NCBI RefSeq assembly: GCF_037975245.1
Contig: NC_092572.1
Coordinates: forward strand, 21,688,489 to 21,752,488
Reading direction: 5' to 3'
Length of the DNA stretch: 64,000 nt
Source of the DNA: Apostichopus japonicus
Taxonomy: Eukaryota > Echinodermata > Holothuroidea > Aspidochirotida > Stichopodidae
Shown here: one piece after another, positions 1-10,800 of the stretch
Numbering within the stretch: position 1 is the first letter of the stretch
Layout of the letters: every line of letters begins with the position of its first letter
Notes under the pieces: model-generated
What the model saw: the letters and a program-made list of their open reading frames with translations, nothing else
Databases searched by the model: none
Told to the model about the DNA's origin: nothing
Program-made: the position numbers and the translations under genes

Positions 1-562
1 ACTTATTCATTAATGGAGATATGACCCTGTTCTTTGTCTGTCTAATAATTATATTTTTATATTTTTATCTATTAACTTAACTACTTGTATGGTCTTTATG
101 GTCAGAATAAGTGTTGTTTGTAAAGAATAGCGGAGTCTAAGATGAACAACTTTATTTAGATCATGCTTAATAAAACACAATACTCTAGCGGAATTGCTTG
201 TTCTCGTTGGAGGTTTGGCATATTTTGTGGACTTCATTAGAGAAGTAGATTATTATGATTATTTTAATGGAAAGCTCATTAAATTTCAATATCATACATG
301 GACTGTTCTAAACTTTTTTTCACTAATGCAATTAAAAATTCTAGATATCCAAATCACTGTTTACTGTTGATCGAAATCTATGCTCAATTGAATTATTTTC
401 CAATTTAAATTTATCATCATTTCGACATAAGAAAGCAAAAATTAGTTGTGAGTCTATTGACCTAAGTGTACAATTCTGGCTAAGTATAACCTGAATAAAA
501 CATTAATATATTAATTTCTTTCAATTACTTTCATTCGTTATAAATTCCGTTTTATTTTTCAG

Positions 563-677
563 GTTCCTGCGGTAACTTTGAACCAATTTCCACCTGAAAT
601 GTTACTGTTGAATCAGTATACAGAATCAAGTGACGTGTGGTCTACAGCAGTAGTAATATGGGAGATTATGGCAGCTG
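563..677 (+). CDS. Unit 1 exon: kinase-like APE and subdomain IX
   Basis: The exon lies between a TTTTTCAG acceptor and a GTAAAG donor and is 115 nt long (phase 0 in, 1 out). It encodes [13 protein letters not shown], then [21 protein letters not shown] stands where kinases have APE, and D-V-W plus W-E-I are the usual helix alpha-F landmarks. The crossover that made the recent tandem duplication falls inside this exon. Confidence 0.85.
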
Positions 678-3600
678 GTAAAGAAATTTAATTTTAACGA
701 AGACCTTGTAGCAAATAATAAAATTGTTCAATTGCAAAATACGTTGCTTATTATAACAGAAAACTACAGCAGTTATCAATAAAAAAATTTCATGTTTCAC
801 ATATGATTAGTAAATTGGATTTTATCGAATATATTTATCTCCAATAAAATAAGTACATCACAGATAACTCAAGTTTTTGAGTTTCAATTAATTCTGAGTC
901 AGTGGATTTGCTCAAATATTTACAGTAATTTGAATGCAGAAGAAACATGTAAATAATCTTTTAAGAAAATCAACTTATTATAATTATCTATAGAGACACT
1001 TTATATATTGACACTAGATATATTGTACATGAAATACCGTCAAACGCAATCCAGTACCAAATTATGATATTGCACATTTTTCCTTTTTTGGTGACGGAAA
1101 GTTACATTACTGCTCTTATCGGTATTTAAGGTTAGTTTATTAGAAGCAGAGACATGGGCATCATTTGTTGTCTGAAATTAATTACAGCATTTACAACAAT
1201 TGGTAGTATCATGTATAAGTAGAGTGAATGCAAGAGGGCAAGAAGTGAGTCTGATAATATTCATGACAGACACCCAGCTGAACAAATGTCTGGAAGACAT
1301 GATAACCATGGCCACTGGCATTTTCCTAGTAATCCTCTGCACAGTACTCTTGGTGTGCTCAAAGTCAGCGATGTTCATATTTTCAAAATGTGTACTTTTG
1401 CTTACAAATACGTTAACAATGCACTGCCTCGTGTCTTTCGAAATGTTGTAGACCGAAGATTTGGGTCAGATATCACAAACGTCACGAGAACAAATGTACT
1501 ATTCTCTGTCACTAGACACCGCTCTAAACATGGAAAGTTTCTGCTAAGCAATTACTGTTATTAAATATGGAATAATCTCTCAACTGGTATTAGACATTCG
1601 AAATCATTTGCTTCATCTAAGTATAAACTAAAGAGTAATCTTACTTCCAAGTACCGTGGTTGATATTATTGTCAATTTTGTTTGGTACATTTTGTTTTTC
1701 TTCTTACTTTGTTCTGTTTTTTCTTTCTTTTTCTTTAGAGTTACTAGCTTTGATAAACATTTTATGTTTTTTCTAGTATCCTGTATATACCATTACTGCA
1801 CTGTTTTGTATGTCTACGTATATGCGAAATGTATTAACTGAACTGAACTGAACTGGTGTTCCCTCCATACACAAGTTGGATATATATATACTATTTTCGA
1901 TGTTTCTACACTCGCACATCTCTTAGGAAACCCACCATTTCCTGTCAACAAGGAAGTTACTAGTGTTGACGGAGAAGCGACCACACCATCAGCACCGTGG
2001 CCGGAGAAGTACTTGCAGATAAAGTAAGAGAGAAGTCAATCTTTAAAGTACCCTTTCATTCTATAAGTGTCGAAGTAACCGCATTCCATACTAGTTGAAG
2101 TCGGCGTGTAATTAATTCTGAATTTTTCTATTTGAGAGACAAATATTTAAAAATTATTGTAGGTTTTACAACTATCACACAGTGTATGCGATTTTTGTAG
2201 TTGGATTAAAAAAGTTAATATGATAGAGTAATTGTGGAGTATTTATTGATACTTAAGTCTACTAAGGTTACCATAAATGAATTTAGCGTGTTATGGTGGT
2301 CTGACTTGTTTGTTTCAGGTACTTTCATCCAAATGAGTGTTTCCATAGTCACTTTAATTAGAGCTATGTAATACTCATTGATATGTAAAACGTTGAAAGA
2401 GTCCTTTATTTTAACCAAATAATAGCCTCATTATTTCTAGTGGGAAGTCTTACAAGAAATTGATCATGAAAGTAAAACTTATTAAATGTGTTTATTAGTA
2501 TAACACTTCTTGTATTTCATATTTACATTGAAACATATAAAATAGTACACTGCATCTACTGATTCACTATTTGATTTGATTTCTTAATCATGTGCAGAGA
2601 TAAAATCTTATTCGATTGCTGGAATCATAACTCTTCTCTTCGACCTTCCATTCATCATCTGAGGGGAACATTCGTAGCTGTAAGTAATATATTACTCATC
2701 TTTAGAACAGATATCAGTTACCATTACGTTGCCGTAGGTGGTATCAACATCATTGTTACACATGCACAATGAATAAACTTTTGTCCCCAATTTTATTTGA
2801 AACTTAAGATTAAGAGTTTTACCAAGAAGTTTAAGCAGTAGTTCATAAACTCTATCCTAATCGTGCTATATTCAGCATCCCTTAATGTCATCATGTTAGT
2901 CATCCCCACCGTCAAATTGGAATCCACGGGTAGGAAATGGAATCGTAAAGTCAATATTTAGTGAGGTTTAGTTTATTGGTATCGATAAAAACCGAGTTAA
3001 ATCATTCTGACAACTAACCCAATATTGAAACGCATAGTTAAATTTATAAAATTTTATGGTTTGACAAAGAAGACTGCCACAGATATACCACATGAAGTAA
3101 AGCGGCGTTTTGTACACAGTACAGGTCCTATGTCGATCATCACGATGTGCTTTGTCACGTGCAAGGATAACGATGTAACTGAATATGTAGCTTAACCTTA
3201 GGCAGTGTATAATAAAAATCGATAATCGATAGTTGTAGTTATACAGCTGTCTCATATTACCAGCTTAAAGTGGCTTCAAATGATTTCCCTTCACTGAATA
3301 TTTATTTAAACATCTGTGGTATGTCAGACGATGTATAAATCCTCACTTTGGTGTAACAACGACATAATGTATTCTAAGATACACTATTGAATACGCTTGG
3401 TATGGGCTCTCTTTCCTGTTGTGTTGAGATTCATAGAAATATTCATATCTAACTTATTTATGATTTATCTTGATTTGATTGTACCTTTAATGTAAAGAAG
3501 GTCAGTCCAGGCAACGTTAAATATATATTGAGCATTTCTTTGTTGAGAGTGTCTTGCAAAAGTCCCCGCATTTTCCCTTAACAGATATTTGAAAAATTAA

Positions 3601-4831
3601 TCGCTGACAGTTCTCATGAGATACCGATACCTACGACGCATCTACCTATGAGAGCCCCTGATACCGCTCAACCTTCCTATGCAGAACACATCTACCATGC
3701 TGGAATGTGAACTGAGTGTGCCTAGATTCTAATACTAGCGAATGGTAATCGCTACGAAACTTCAAGATTTCCATGAAGTCACAGGACCTACCTAATCAGA
3801 CCACATATGCCATGTTGTGAAGAGTATAACAGGTTGTCGCATATGTTCTTATCGTCAGTCATTATTGACCAGCACCTGCAGAGTAGAACTGGGCGTCAAA
3901 TATGTTCTGATCGGCAGTTATTATTGACTACAGCAGAGTTTACCTCCGCAATTAGATAGTTATCATGCAGGATAGTAGACTCGGATTTTCTCATTGGTAT
4001 CAATTACTCTGCTTTCTATAAAAATTATTCTTATTTTTAATATTAGTATTATAATTAATATTATAACTGTTATTATTAATATTACAATAATTATAATTTT
4101 GTAGTATTATTATGATGATTATTATGATAATGATTTTTTTTATGATTATTTTTATGATTATGATTATTATCATGATTATTTTTATTATTATTATTATTAT
4201 TTTTATTATTATTATTATGATTATTTTAATGATGATGATTACTATTATTACTTTACTTTTTATGTTGAGCATAAAGTGTTAACACTTTGTAACAACAAAC
4301 TCAAGTTTGATCTATTATTGCTTATGTGAAAACTTTAGCTTTTTCAATAATCACAGCAATCAATGAAATATAATTGGCCTTTACCAATGACCTTCCTTTT
4401 CTAGTTAACCGTTCTTCACCAAAGCAATTCTCGCACATTTGGACACTGCTTTGTTTCGTAATAAGGTTATCAAGGCATTTGGATATTTCCCATTTAAGCA
4501 GCCAACTCTTGTTCTCTGTGGTTACAATAGGCATGAATGATGTCATCGCCATTTCTGTAATGATTTATTGGCGTCTTGACAAGGCAATTAGACATAAACT
4601 TCAAATACCCTTTCTTCATTCTCTTGATATAAACAACCTCAAAAGTTTCTGATATATTCATATAACTATATATAACATTAACAGAGTCAGTCAGTTGAAA
4701 GTTATGAAACGAAGCAACCCTGCTTTGCTTACCATATTACTAATTTCCTCAATATATGAGTTACACATTTACTCCTAAGTTTCATATTTGATAAATTCTC
4801 TCTTGATATTTTCTTGTTGCAGCTAGTGTAG
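563..4831 (+). CDS. Unit 1: 3' end of an Ig-receptor pseudokinase gene (partial)
   Basis: Only the last four coding exons lie in the window: 563-677, 1927-2023, 2598-2679 and 4823-4831. The window opens in the intron that follows the HRD/DFG exon; position 1 matches about 17,830 of unit 2. The exons encode the APE-like segment (FPPEM), the subdomain IX helix ([18 protein letters not shown]), a subdomain X segment (NPPFPVNKE) and subdomain XI ([11 protein letters not shown]). Phases run 0-1-2-0-stop and join without a frame break. The upstream part, including the ectodomain, is outside the window. The exon at 563 differs from units 2 and 3 (for example NQYTESSD against NHYTETSD), while everything after it is almost identical to unit 2. 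Confidence 0.8.
1178..1856 (+). mobile_element. LINE 3'-end fragment with (TGAAC)n tail, unit 1 intron
   Basis: An open stretch at 1286-1564 reads like the C-terminus of a CR1/L2/Jockey-type ORF2, with segments such as [17 protein letters not shown] and [16 protein letters not shown]. It is followed by a short untranslated part and ends in tandem TGAAC copies (about 1839-1854), a typical non-LTR 3' tail. Several stops lie after 1564, so it is dead. The same insertion sits at the same place in units 2 and 3, so it predates the duplications. The family is inferred from the motif pattern only. Confidence 0.6.
1927..2023 (+). CDS. Unit 1 exon: kinase-like subdomain X
   Basis: The acceptor is CTCTTAG and the donor GTAAGA; length is 97 nt, phase 1 to 2. 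Joined to the previous exon it reads [16 protein letters not shown] and continues to [10 protein letters not shown]. The position matches the G-x-P-P/Y-P segment after the W-E-x-x-x-x-G motif of tyrosine kinases. Confidence 0.8.
2598..2679 (+). CDS. Unit 1 exon: kinase-like subdomain XI
   Basis: The acceptor is ATGTGCAG and the donor GTAAGT; length is 82 nt, phase 2 to 0. It encodes [20 protein letters not shown], matching the conserved C-W-x(6)-R-P signature that closes kinase domains. Read-through past the donor would add about 31 residues before a stop at 2772, an alternative end. Confidence 0.8.
2680..4822 (+). other. Last intron of unit 1
   Basis: No convincing coding exon is seen on the plus strand. 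The intron contains an ATT-rich microsatellite (about 4015-4265) and a minus-strand open stretch at 4322-4552 that resembles no family I know. The same intron, in the same order, is present in units 2 and 3. Confidence 0.5.
4015..4265. repeat. ATT/ATG-rich microsatellite
   Basis: An imperfect (ATT)n tract with interspersed ATG runs for about 250 bp. The open frames reported across it on both strands (runs of I, K and M) are artefacts of low complexity. Counterparts are at 21840-22105 and 41690-41880. Confidence 0.85.
4823..4831 (+). CDS. Unit 1 terminal coding exon (Leu-Val-stop)
   Basis: After a pyrimidine-rich tract ending TTCTTGTTGCAG the sequence reads CTA GTG TAG, in phase 0 with the previous exon, so the protein would end RGTFVALV. 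A polyadenylation signal lies 185 nt downstream. The acceptor and stop are conserved in units 2 and 3. A two-codon terminal exon is unusual, so this stays tentative. Confidence 0.45.
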   Translation, partial: LV

Positions 4832-5015
4832 TAAAATTATCCATTCGATGGATGCCAACAGTAATTATAACATTTAATAATTATTATAAACAGTTTACAT
4901 ACTAACTAGTCCATACGTCCTCTGCCGTGTTCGTTGCATATCGTTTCGGTTTCGGTTTTCATTTATCAAGCTTAGATGACATTCAAGCTAAAGTAATATT
5001 AATGATGAATTAACG

Positions 5016-5021
5016 AATAAA
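5016..5021 (+). terminator. Polyadenylation signal of unit 1
   Basis: AATAAA is followed by TTTCTGTGTGCGTCTTTTTT, a GT/T-rich downstream element. The same pair occurs at the equivalent place in units 2 and 3, which supports the terminal exon model. Confidence 0.5.
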
Positions 5022-6388
5022 TTTCTGTGTGCGTCTTTTTTTTCTACACCATTGTGCAATTTTGTTTAAAGATGAAAATATTTACAACAATGTCGTGTAA
5101 TGCATATATTGACCTATTAGTTTAGTCAATTACGTATCACAGTGTAAGCCTCCATCAGTGAAATAATACAATTACCAAGCAAGGGTACAACGGGGAAATT
5201 GGATTCCGTTTCATCTTTTCTATTGTTGTTTTCTGTACACATATGATGTATTCTACAATGAAATAGTTCACCGTTGGGTTGACATTGCACACGTTGTTAT
5301 TGGAGGTATAACAAGGATAAAAGGAAAAGTGAAAGATATAAACAATTTAACAATAATTGTTAACAACCGAACAGTAATCACGGTAAACAGCAATCTATTA
5401 TTTAACATTGGTTATTGGTTTTCTTTCTTTCAATTTCGGTCGTATTTAGAAACGAGTTTGTTTTCCTTCATAGCTGTTTTAACACACAATGAAGCATTTA
5501 ACACATAAATAAGATCCCTATGTCTCACTTTACTCATCTCATTGTCTCTCACAGCATCCACAAAATCAGTTAAATAATCCACGTAAATACAAAATTGATA
5601 TTTCCTTGTTTCACTTTGGCAAGTTTGGCCGTTTGTGGATTACATATTGCGATTGAAAAAGTGGTTACCATTTGACGAACACAGTTAGTACAGTGCCTGT
5701 CAGTGCAACTACACATGTGTGAGACAGTGAAAGTCTTGACCATTAGGTGATGAGCGCCCCCTGTTCACAGTGATGATTAAAATTGGTGATGCTCGTTAAC
5801 GGCGATGATAATATGTACACTAAGCAACAATATCTTATAAAACTAAAACATTTTCAACACAGACTTATGTCTTGGTTTCAACCATCACATTTTGCATTAT
5901 GAAAAAGTTTGAGAAAGGCTTGAACATTGTACTAGGCAGGGAGTTCTACAACTGACATAACTGTCTGGAATCAGTATTGAAGCTAAAAGTAGAAAAGTTC
6001 GTATTATTTCACTTACCGCTGTCAGGTTTGGGACCCATTGTATGAGTTCGTCGCCTGTTTAATAGCTAACACAGAAGTCATAAGAGTTTTCGCTACAAAC
6101 ATTCAACAACATGAATACCATTCCCAACAGGAAATATCCCATATATATCCCTTTCCCTTCGTTGTTGCAGGAGAAGGATCATTGGTGAACGAATCAGGAG
6201 TGGATTATTGAGCAAGTGCCACTTCCAGTTTTAAATATCTGGAAAGTGACCTTTGTAAAGAATAAGATGTGATCCGTTTTGGAGGAAAAATACCCTTTCG
6301 GTTTTTTAAATTTAGAAAAGCTTTTATTTATATTTAAAATGTGCATTGTTTCTTTACAAAAACGTGTTCTTATTTCAAATAAAATAAA

Positions 6389-7031
6389 TCATACTGTTAT
6401 TAAAAACTGCCTTGTTGTGGAAAACGTTAAGAATTTTTTTTTTTTTTTATGAAAGGTGCCCTTTTGTTCAAATACTGGAAGTGTCGGTAGAGTAAATCCA
6501 TCCACACAAAGTTTGAAGGCTACTTCAGACCCCCCTCTCATCCCACCTCCTCTCATCTCATCTGTCTTCTTCTTGCCTAGAGGCAAATTAAGGCCTCCAC
6601 AGAGCATCTCCATTCATCTCGGTCGGCAGCTACGTTTCTGGCATCATTCCAGGATCGCCAACCAGCCCTCTCTCTCTTTGTCCACTGTCCTGCGCCATGT
6701 TGTTTTTGGATGCCCTCTCTTTCTCCTGTCTTCTGGTGCCCATGTCATGCTGATGTTGCTGTCGTTGTTTGGGTTTTGGTGCAATATATGCCCAATGAAT
6801 TTCCATCTTCTTTTCTTAATTTCGATGCTTAGTGGTCCCATTTTTTCTCTTTAGCAGTTCCTTTGTGCTGACCAACCTCCGCCCGCAATGAAAGTAGAAT
6901 GTGGCACACCCCTCAATGCCTGTGCCAATTTCTCTCATTTTCAGTTTCAACTCTCTTACCTCTTTCGATGCCGATAACTCATCGATTATAGGCCACTTTT
7001 GATAAATAATAAACACAACTGCAAAACTCAC
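6389..7031 (-). mobile_element. LINE endonuclease/RT ORF C-terminal fragment, minus strand
   Basis: Read on the minus strand, the fragment encodes segments such as IEIKKRRWKFIGHILHQNP and APEDRRKRGHPKTTWRRTVD, the well-known C-terminal signature of RTE-type LINE polyproteins in invertebrates. The frame is broken near 6840 by a 2-nt loss relative to the unit 2 copy. It is a truncated, inactive relic in the intergenic spacer. The family call rests on the motif. Confidence 0.7.
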
Positions 7032-7449
7032 AGTGCCATTTATACCATGGTCATGCTACAAAGGTTTTACTTTTATACGATATAATAACATGAAATTTCA
7101 CAAGTTTTAATTGTTCAGTCTGGAGTATAAATACCCAAAATCTTAAATGATTGAGATGGACAGATTAATCCACTACGAGAAGATTAACAGATTCAGATCT
7201 GTCGTGCAGATACGTGGTATCTATTAAGTGTGTAGCTAGGCTATACACATTGTAATTTTTCCTTTCCTTCTTCCTTTTTTATTATTACGTCAAGGAAGTC
7301 CTTCGCTTACCTTATATGTGAATAAACTTTCGTATAACTCAAAGCATCCCTGAAGGACCTGGTATCATAGTGTATATGTCCATTACGTTGTGTATATGAA
7401 CAATGTGTAGTGCGTGTTGCGTTGCTGAACGGAAAGTAATGCTACATTT

Positions 7450-7457
7450 TATATAAG
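7450..7457 (+). promoter_or_regulatory. Candidate TATA box of unit 2
   Basis: TATATAAG lies about 300 nt before the start codon in a block conserved in all three complete units (also 25300-25307 and 45489-45496). In AT-rich DNA such matches are common, so this is only a candidate. Confidence 0.25.
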
Positions 7458-7755
7458 CTTTTACGGATATGAAATTGTAAATATTTTTACTTTCGATTTT
7501 GTGATGCTACGTTTGGAACACTTATCGAGTATATTTCACGCCGTGTGAGCCAATATTTACAACAGTTTAAGGTTATTACAATGGCATTGCAGCTAGGCTT
7601 CAAAAATTGTGGCTTAAAAAGTGCAAACAGATATCCGCAGTATAGTATGAACTAAGAAACACAATTCGCAGAGCTTGCAAAATAAGAGAGCAATCGCAAT
7701 AAACACAGAGCGTTTATGACAAACGAACCACAAGTAAGCTAACATCACTCATAGG

Positions 7756-7822
7756 ATGGACATATTATCGCAGATTTGTGGATACTGCTCAATTCTGTTC
7801 TGTTTGTTTTTCAGCTTTGCTG
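7756..7822 (+). CDS. Unit 2 exon 1: signal peptide
   Basis: The ATG opens a 22-codon segment, [12 protein letters not shown] followed by the hydrophobic [10 protein letters not shown], then a GTAAGT donor (phase 1 out). A short hydrophobic N-terminus ending with Ala before an Ig exon fits a cleaved signal peptide. This start is chosen because it is conserved in units 3 and 4 and joins in frame to the Ig1 exon. Confidence 0.75.
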
Positions 7823-10800
7823 GTAAGTATATTTGCTACCTTCGCCTCACGTCATTTAATACTATATAGTGTAGTCATTGACTACCTATAAGTCCGTCAC
7901 TACTATATTAGTCCTTTATTGTTCTATTAGTCTTTTGCTGCTATATTAGTCCTTTACTGCTCTTTAGTCCTTTATTGCTATACTAGGTTTTTACTCTATT
8001 AGTCTTTAATTGCTATATTAGTCCTGTACTGCTATATTAATCCTTTATTGTTATATTAGTATTTTACTCTTTTAGTTATAACTGCTATATTAATCCTGTA
8101 CTGCTCTATTAGTAATTTACTGCTATGTTAGTCCTGTGCTGCTCTATTTATCCTTTATTGCTAAATTAGTCATTTACTATTCTATTAGTCGTTTAACTGC
8201 TATATTAGTCCTTAACTATTCTTTGAATCATTTACTGCTTTAATAGTCTTTATCTGCTGTATTAGTCCTTTGAATGCTTTATTTAGTCATTTTACTATTC
8301 TATTAGTCATTTACTATTCTATTAGTCCTTTAACTGCTATATTAGTCCTTAAGTATTCTTTGAATCATTTACTGCTTTAATAATCTTTATCTGCTGTATT
8401 AGTCCTTTGAATGCTTTATTTAGTCCTTTTACTATTCTATTAGTCATTTACTATTCTATTAGTCCTTTAACTGCTATATTAGTTATTAACTATGCTTTGA
8501 ATCATTTACTGCTTTAATAGTCTTTATCTGCTGTATTAGTCCTTTGAATGCTTTATTTAGTCATTTTACTATTCTATTAGTCATTTACTATTCTATTAGT
8601 CCTTTAACTGCTATATTAGTCATTAACTATTCTTTGAATCACTTACTGCTTTAATAGTCTTTATCTGCTGTATTTGTCCTTTGAATGCTTTATTTAGTCC
8701 TTTTACTATTTTATTGGTCCTTATCTATTCTATTAGTCCTTTAACTGCTTTATTAGTCATTAACTAATCTATTAGTTCTTCACTGCTCTATTTTTCCTTT
8801 AACTGTCATATTAGTCCTAACTATTGGTCCTTTACTGTTATGTTAGACTCTAACTGCTATATAATACCTTTACTGCTCAATTATTTATCTACTGCTATAT
8901 TAGTCTTTAACTTCTATATTGGTCATTTGCTGTTCATTACTTCTGTACTGCTCTATTAGTCCTTCAATTGCTCTAGTATTCCTTTACTGTTTTATTAGTA
9001 CTTTAACTGCTATATTATTCATTAACTATTCTATTAGTCCTTTAAATGCTTTATTAGTCATTAAACTGCTATATTGGTCCTTTACTGGTATATTAGTACT
9101 TAAGTATTCTTTGAGTCCTTTACTACTCTATTAGTCTTTAACTATTCCATAAGTGTTTAACTATTATATCAGTTCTTTACTGCTATATTAGTCCCCTTAC
9201 TGCTATATTAGTCATTAACTACTCTATTAGTCTTCTAAATACTCTATTAGTCCTTAAACTTGCTATAATTGTCTTTCACTACTCTATTGTTCCTTTAACT
9301 GTGATATTAGTCCTTTATCTATTCTAAATAAAACAAACCTGTTAGCAAACTGCTTATCCAATAAAGACCCTGTGTAAGAGAATGTGTAAAAGTAAGAACT
9401 AGGGCCTGACGTTTTGATCCAAGCAGGATCTTCTTCAGATGCTGAATGACCAGAAGATCCTGCTAGGATCGAAAAGTCATACCCTCGTACTTTTACACTT
9501 TATCTATTTTATTGGCCATTTAATGTTCTATTAGTCTTTAACTGCTATATTAGTCCTTTAAACTATTCTGTTAGTCCTTTACTGTTATATTTGTCCTTAA
9601 CTGCTCTATTTGTCCTTATTTGCTCTAGACATAAGCCTACTTAGTAGTTATGTATGAAAGCAACTGAACCTGTTCTTATCGTTACAAATATGATTTACAA
9701 TATGATACAAAAAGTTACTTGATTTTTTGCTCAAATTATGACGACACATTCAAGATAATATGAGACATGTGTTATCTATCTCGATTTTTTTCGCAGACTT
9801 TGTGGCCGCAGTCTTTTCTACAAACGAGACGGTTGCAGTGGGCAATTTAGTGTCCCTTGTATGTGCTGTTGGTGCACTAGATCATACCGTATGGGCAGTA
9901 AAGAGAAACGAAAGTCCACCCAAAGCACTATCACTGAGTGACCAGATCTTTGATAATAAGAATATGGAACTGACCATTGCTTCCATCTCTGATTCTGGTT
10001 CATTTTCTTACAATCTCCTCATCCTGAACGCATCTCAAGATATGGAAGGATATTACAACTGCGTGGAAGGAGGGGTGACCAAATCGACGGTCTTTCTTAG
10101 CGTGGAAGGTATAGTGACATATTGATACAAATATATTCAGTTCTAAATGCGAACATAATTCATAGTTTATAAGATTGTTAAGGGACTGGCTGTTATTTTG
10201 CTCACAAATACCAGTGACCAGCCAATTTTGTGGCATATTAAAGAAAGTTAGAGGGCAAAAAAATATGTTTGAAAGAAACTGATTATATTTTACATTATTT
10301 GTGACTATTGTATCACCACAATAACAACAATGTTTGGTGGTGTTTTTTCTTCTGTTTTACTGCAGTTCCTCCAATTGTGACATTAAAAGTTGATAACGGG
10401 AGTCACGATATCAATAATGGCACAGCCAGCATTAATGTAAAATTGGACCAAGATATCACCATCCAATGTGTAGCAGAGGGAGGAAAGCCTCTTGTTTCTC
10501 TTGGGTGGGAGATAAACGGGAATCCAGAGATTCACGGCATCGCCGTAAACGAAACATTTCATGCGGTCATTAGTACACTCCACTATAGACCGAAACAGGG
10601 TGATACAGTGATATCATGCACAACAAGTGGACAAACAGCAATACCAGACATCAGGCGTCAAACTAGTTTAAACATTGTGTGTAAGTATTACTATTGGCCT
10701 GGTAATAATTAAACCCACCTGGTCATTCGTACAACCCAATTACTCTCGAGTTTAGAATATTATGACGTCATGCCGTAATTATATGATGACTTGGTAGGAC

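Larger units (their letters stand above)
5022..7755. other. Spacer between units 1 and 2
   Basis: No gene was recognised here apart from the minus-strand LINE fragment at 6389-7031. The last 700 bases before 7756 are strongly conserved in units 3 and 4 and probably hold the promoter and 5'UTR of unit 2. Confidence 0.5.

Noticed and set aside
2968-3255. 95-codon minus-strand frame, repeated at 20794-21081
   Set aside because: No recognisable domain. The unit 3 counterpart (about 40,790-41,080) has several indels that break the frame, so it is not under coding constraint.
4000-4272. Ile/Lys-rich open frames
   Set aside because: They are translations of an ATT microsatellite; lengths vary between units with the repeat.
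6456-6854. 132-codon plus-strand frame (also 24304-24741)
   Set aside because: It is the antisense shadow of the minus-strand LINE fragment; the known LINE signature is on the other strand.
8919-9134. Hydrophobic open frame (Ser/Leu/Ile-rich) in intron 1
   Set aside because: It lies wholly within the minisatellite and changes with the unit order in units 3 and 4.
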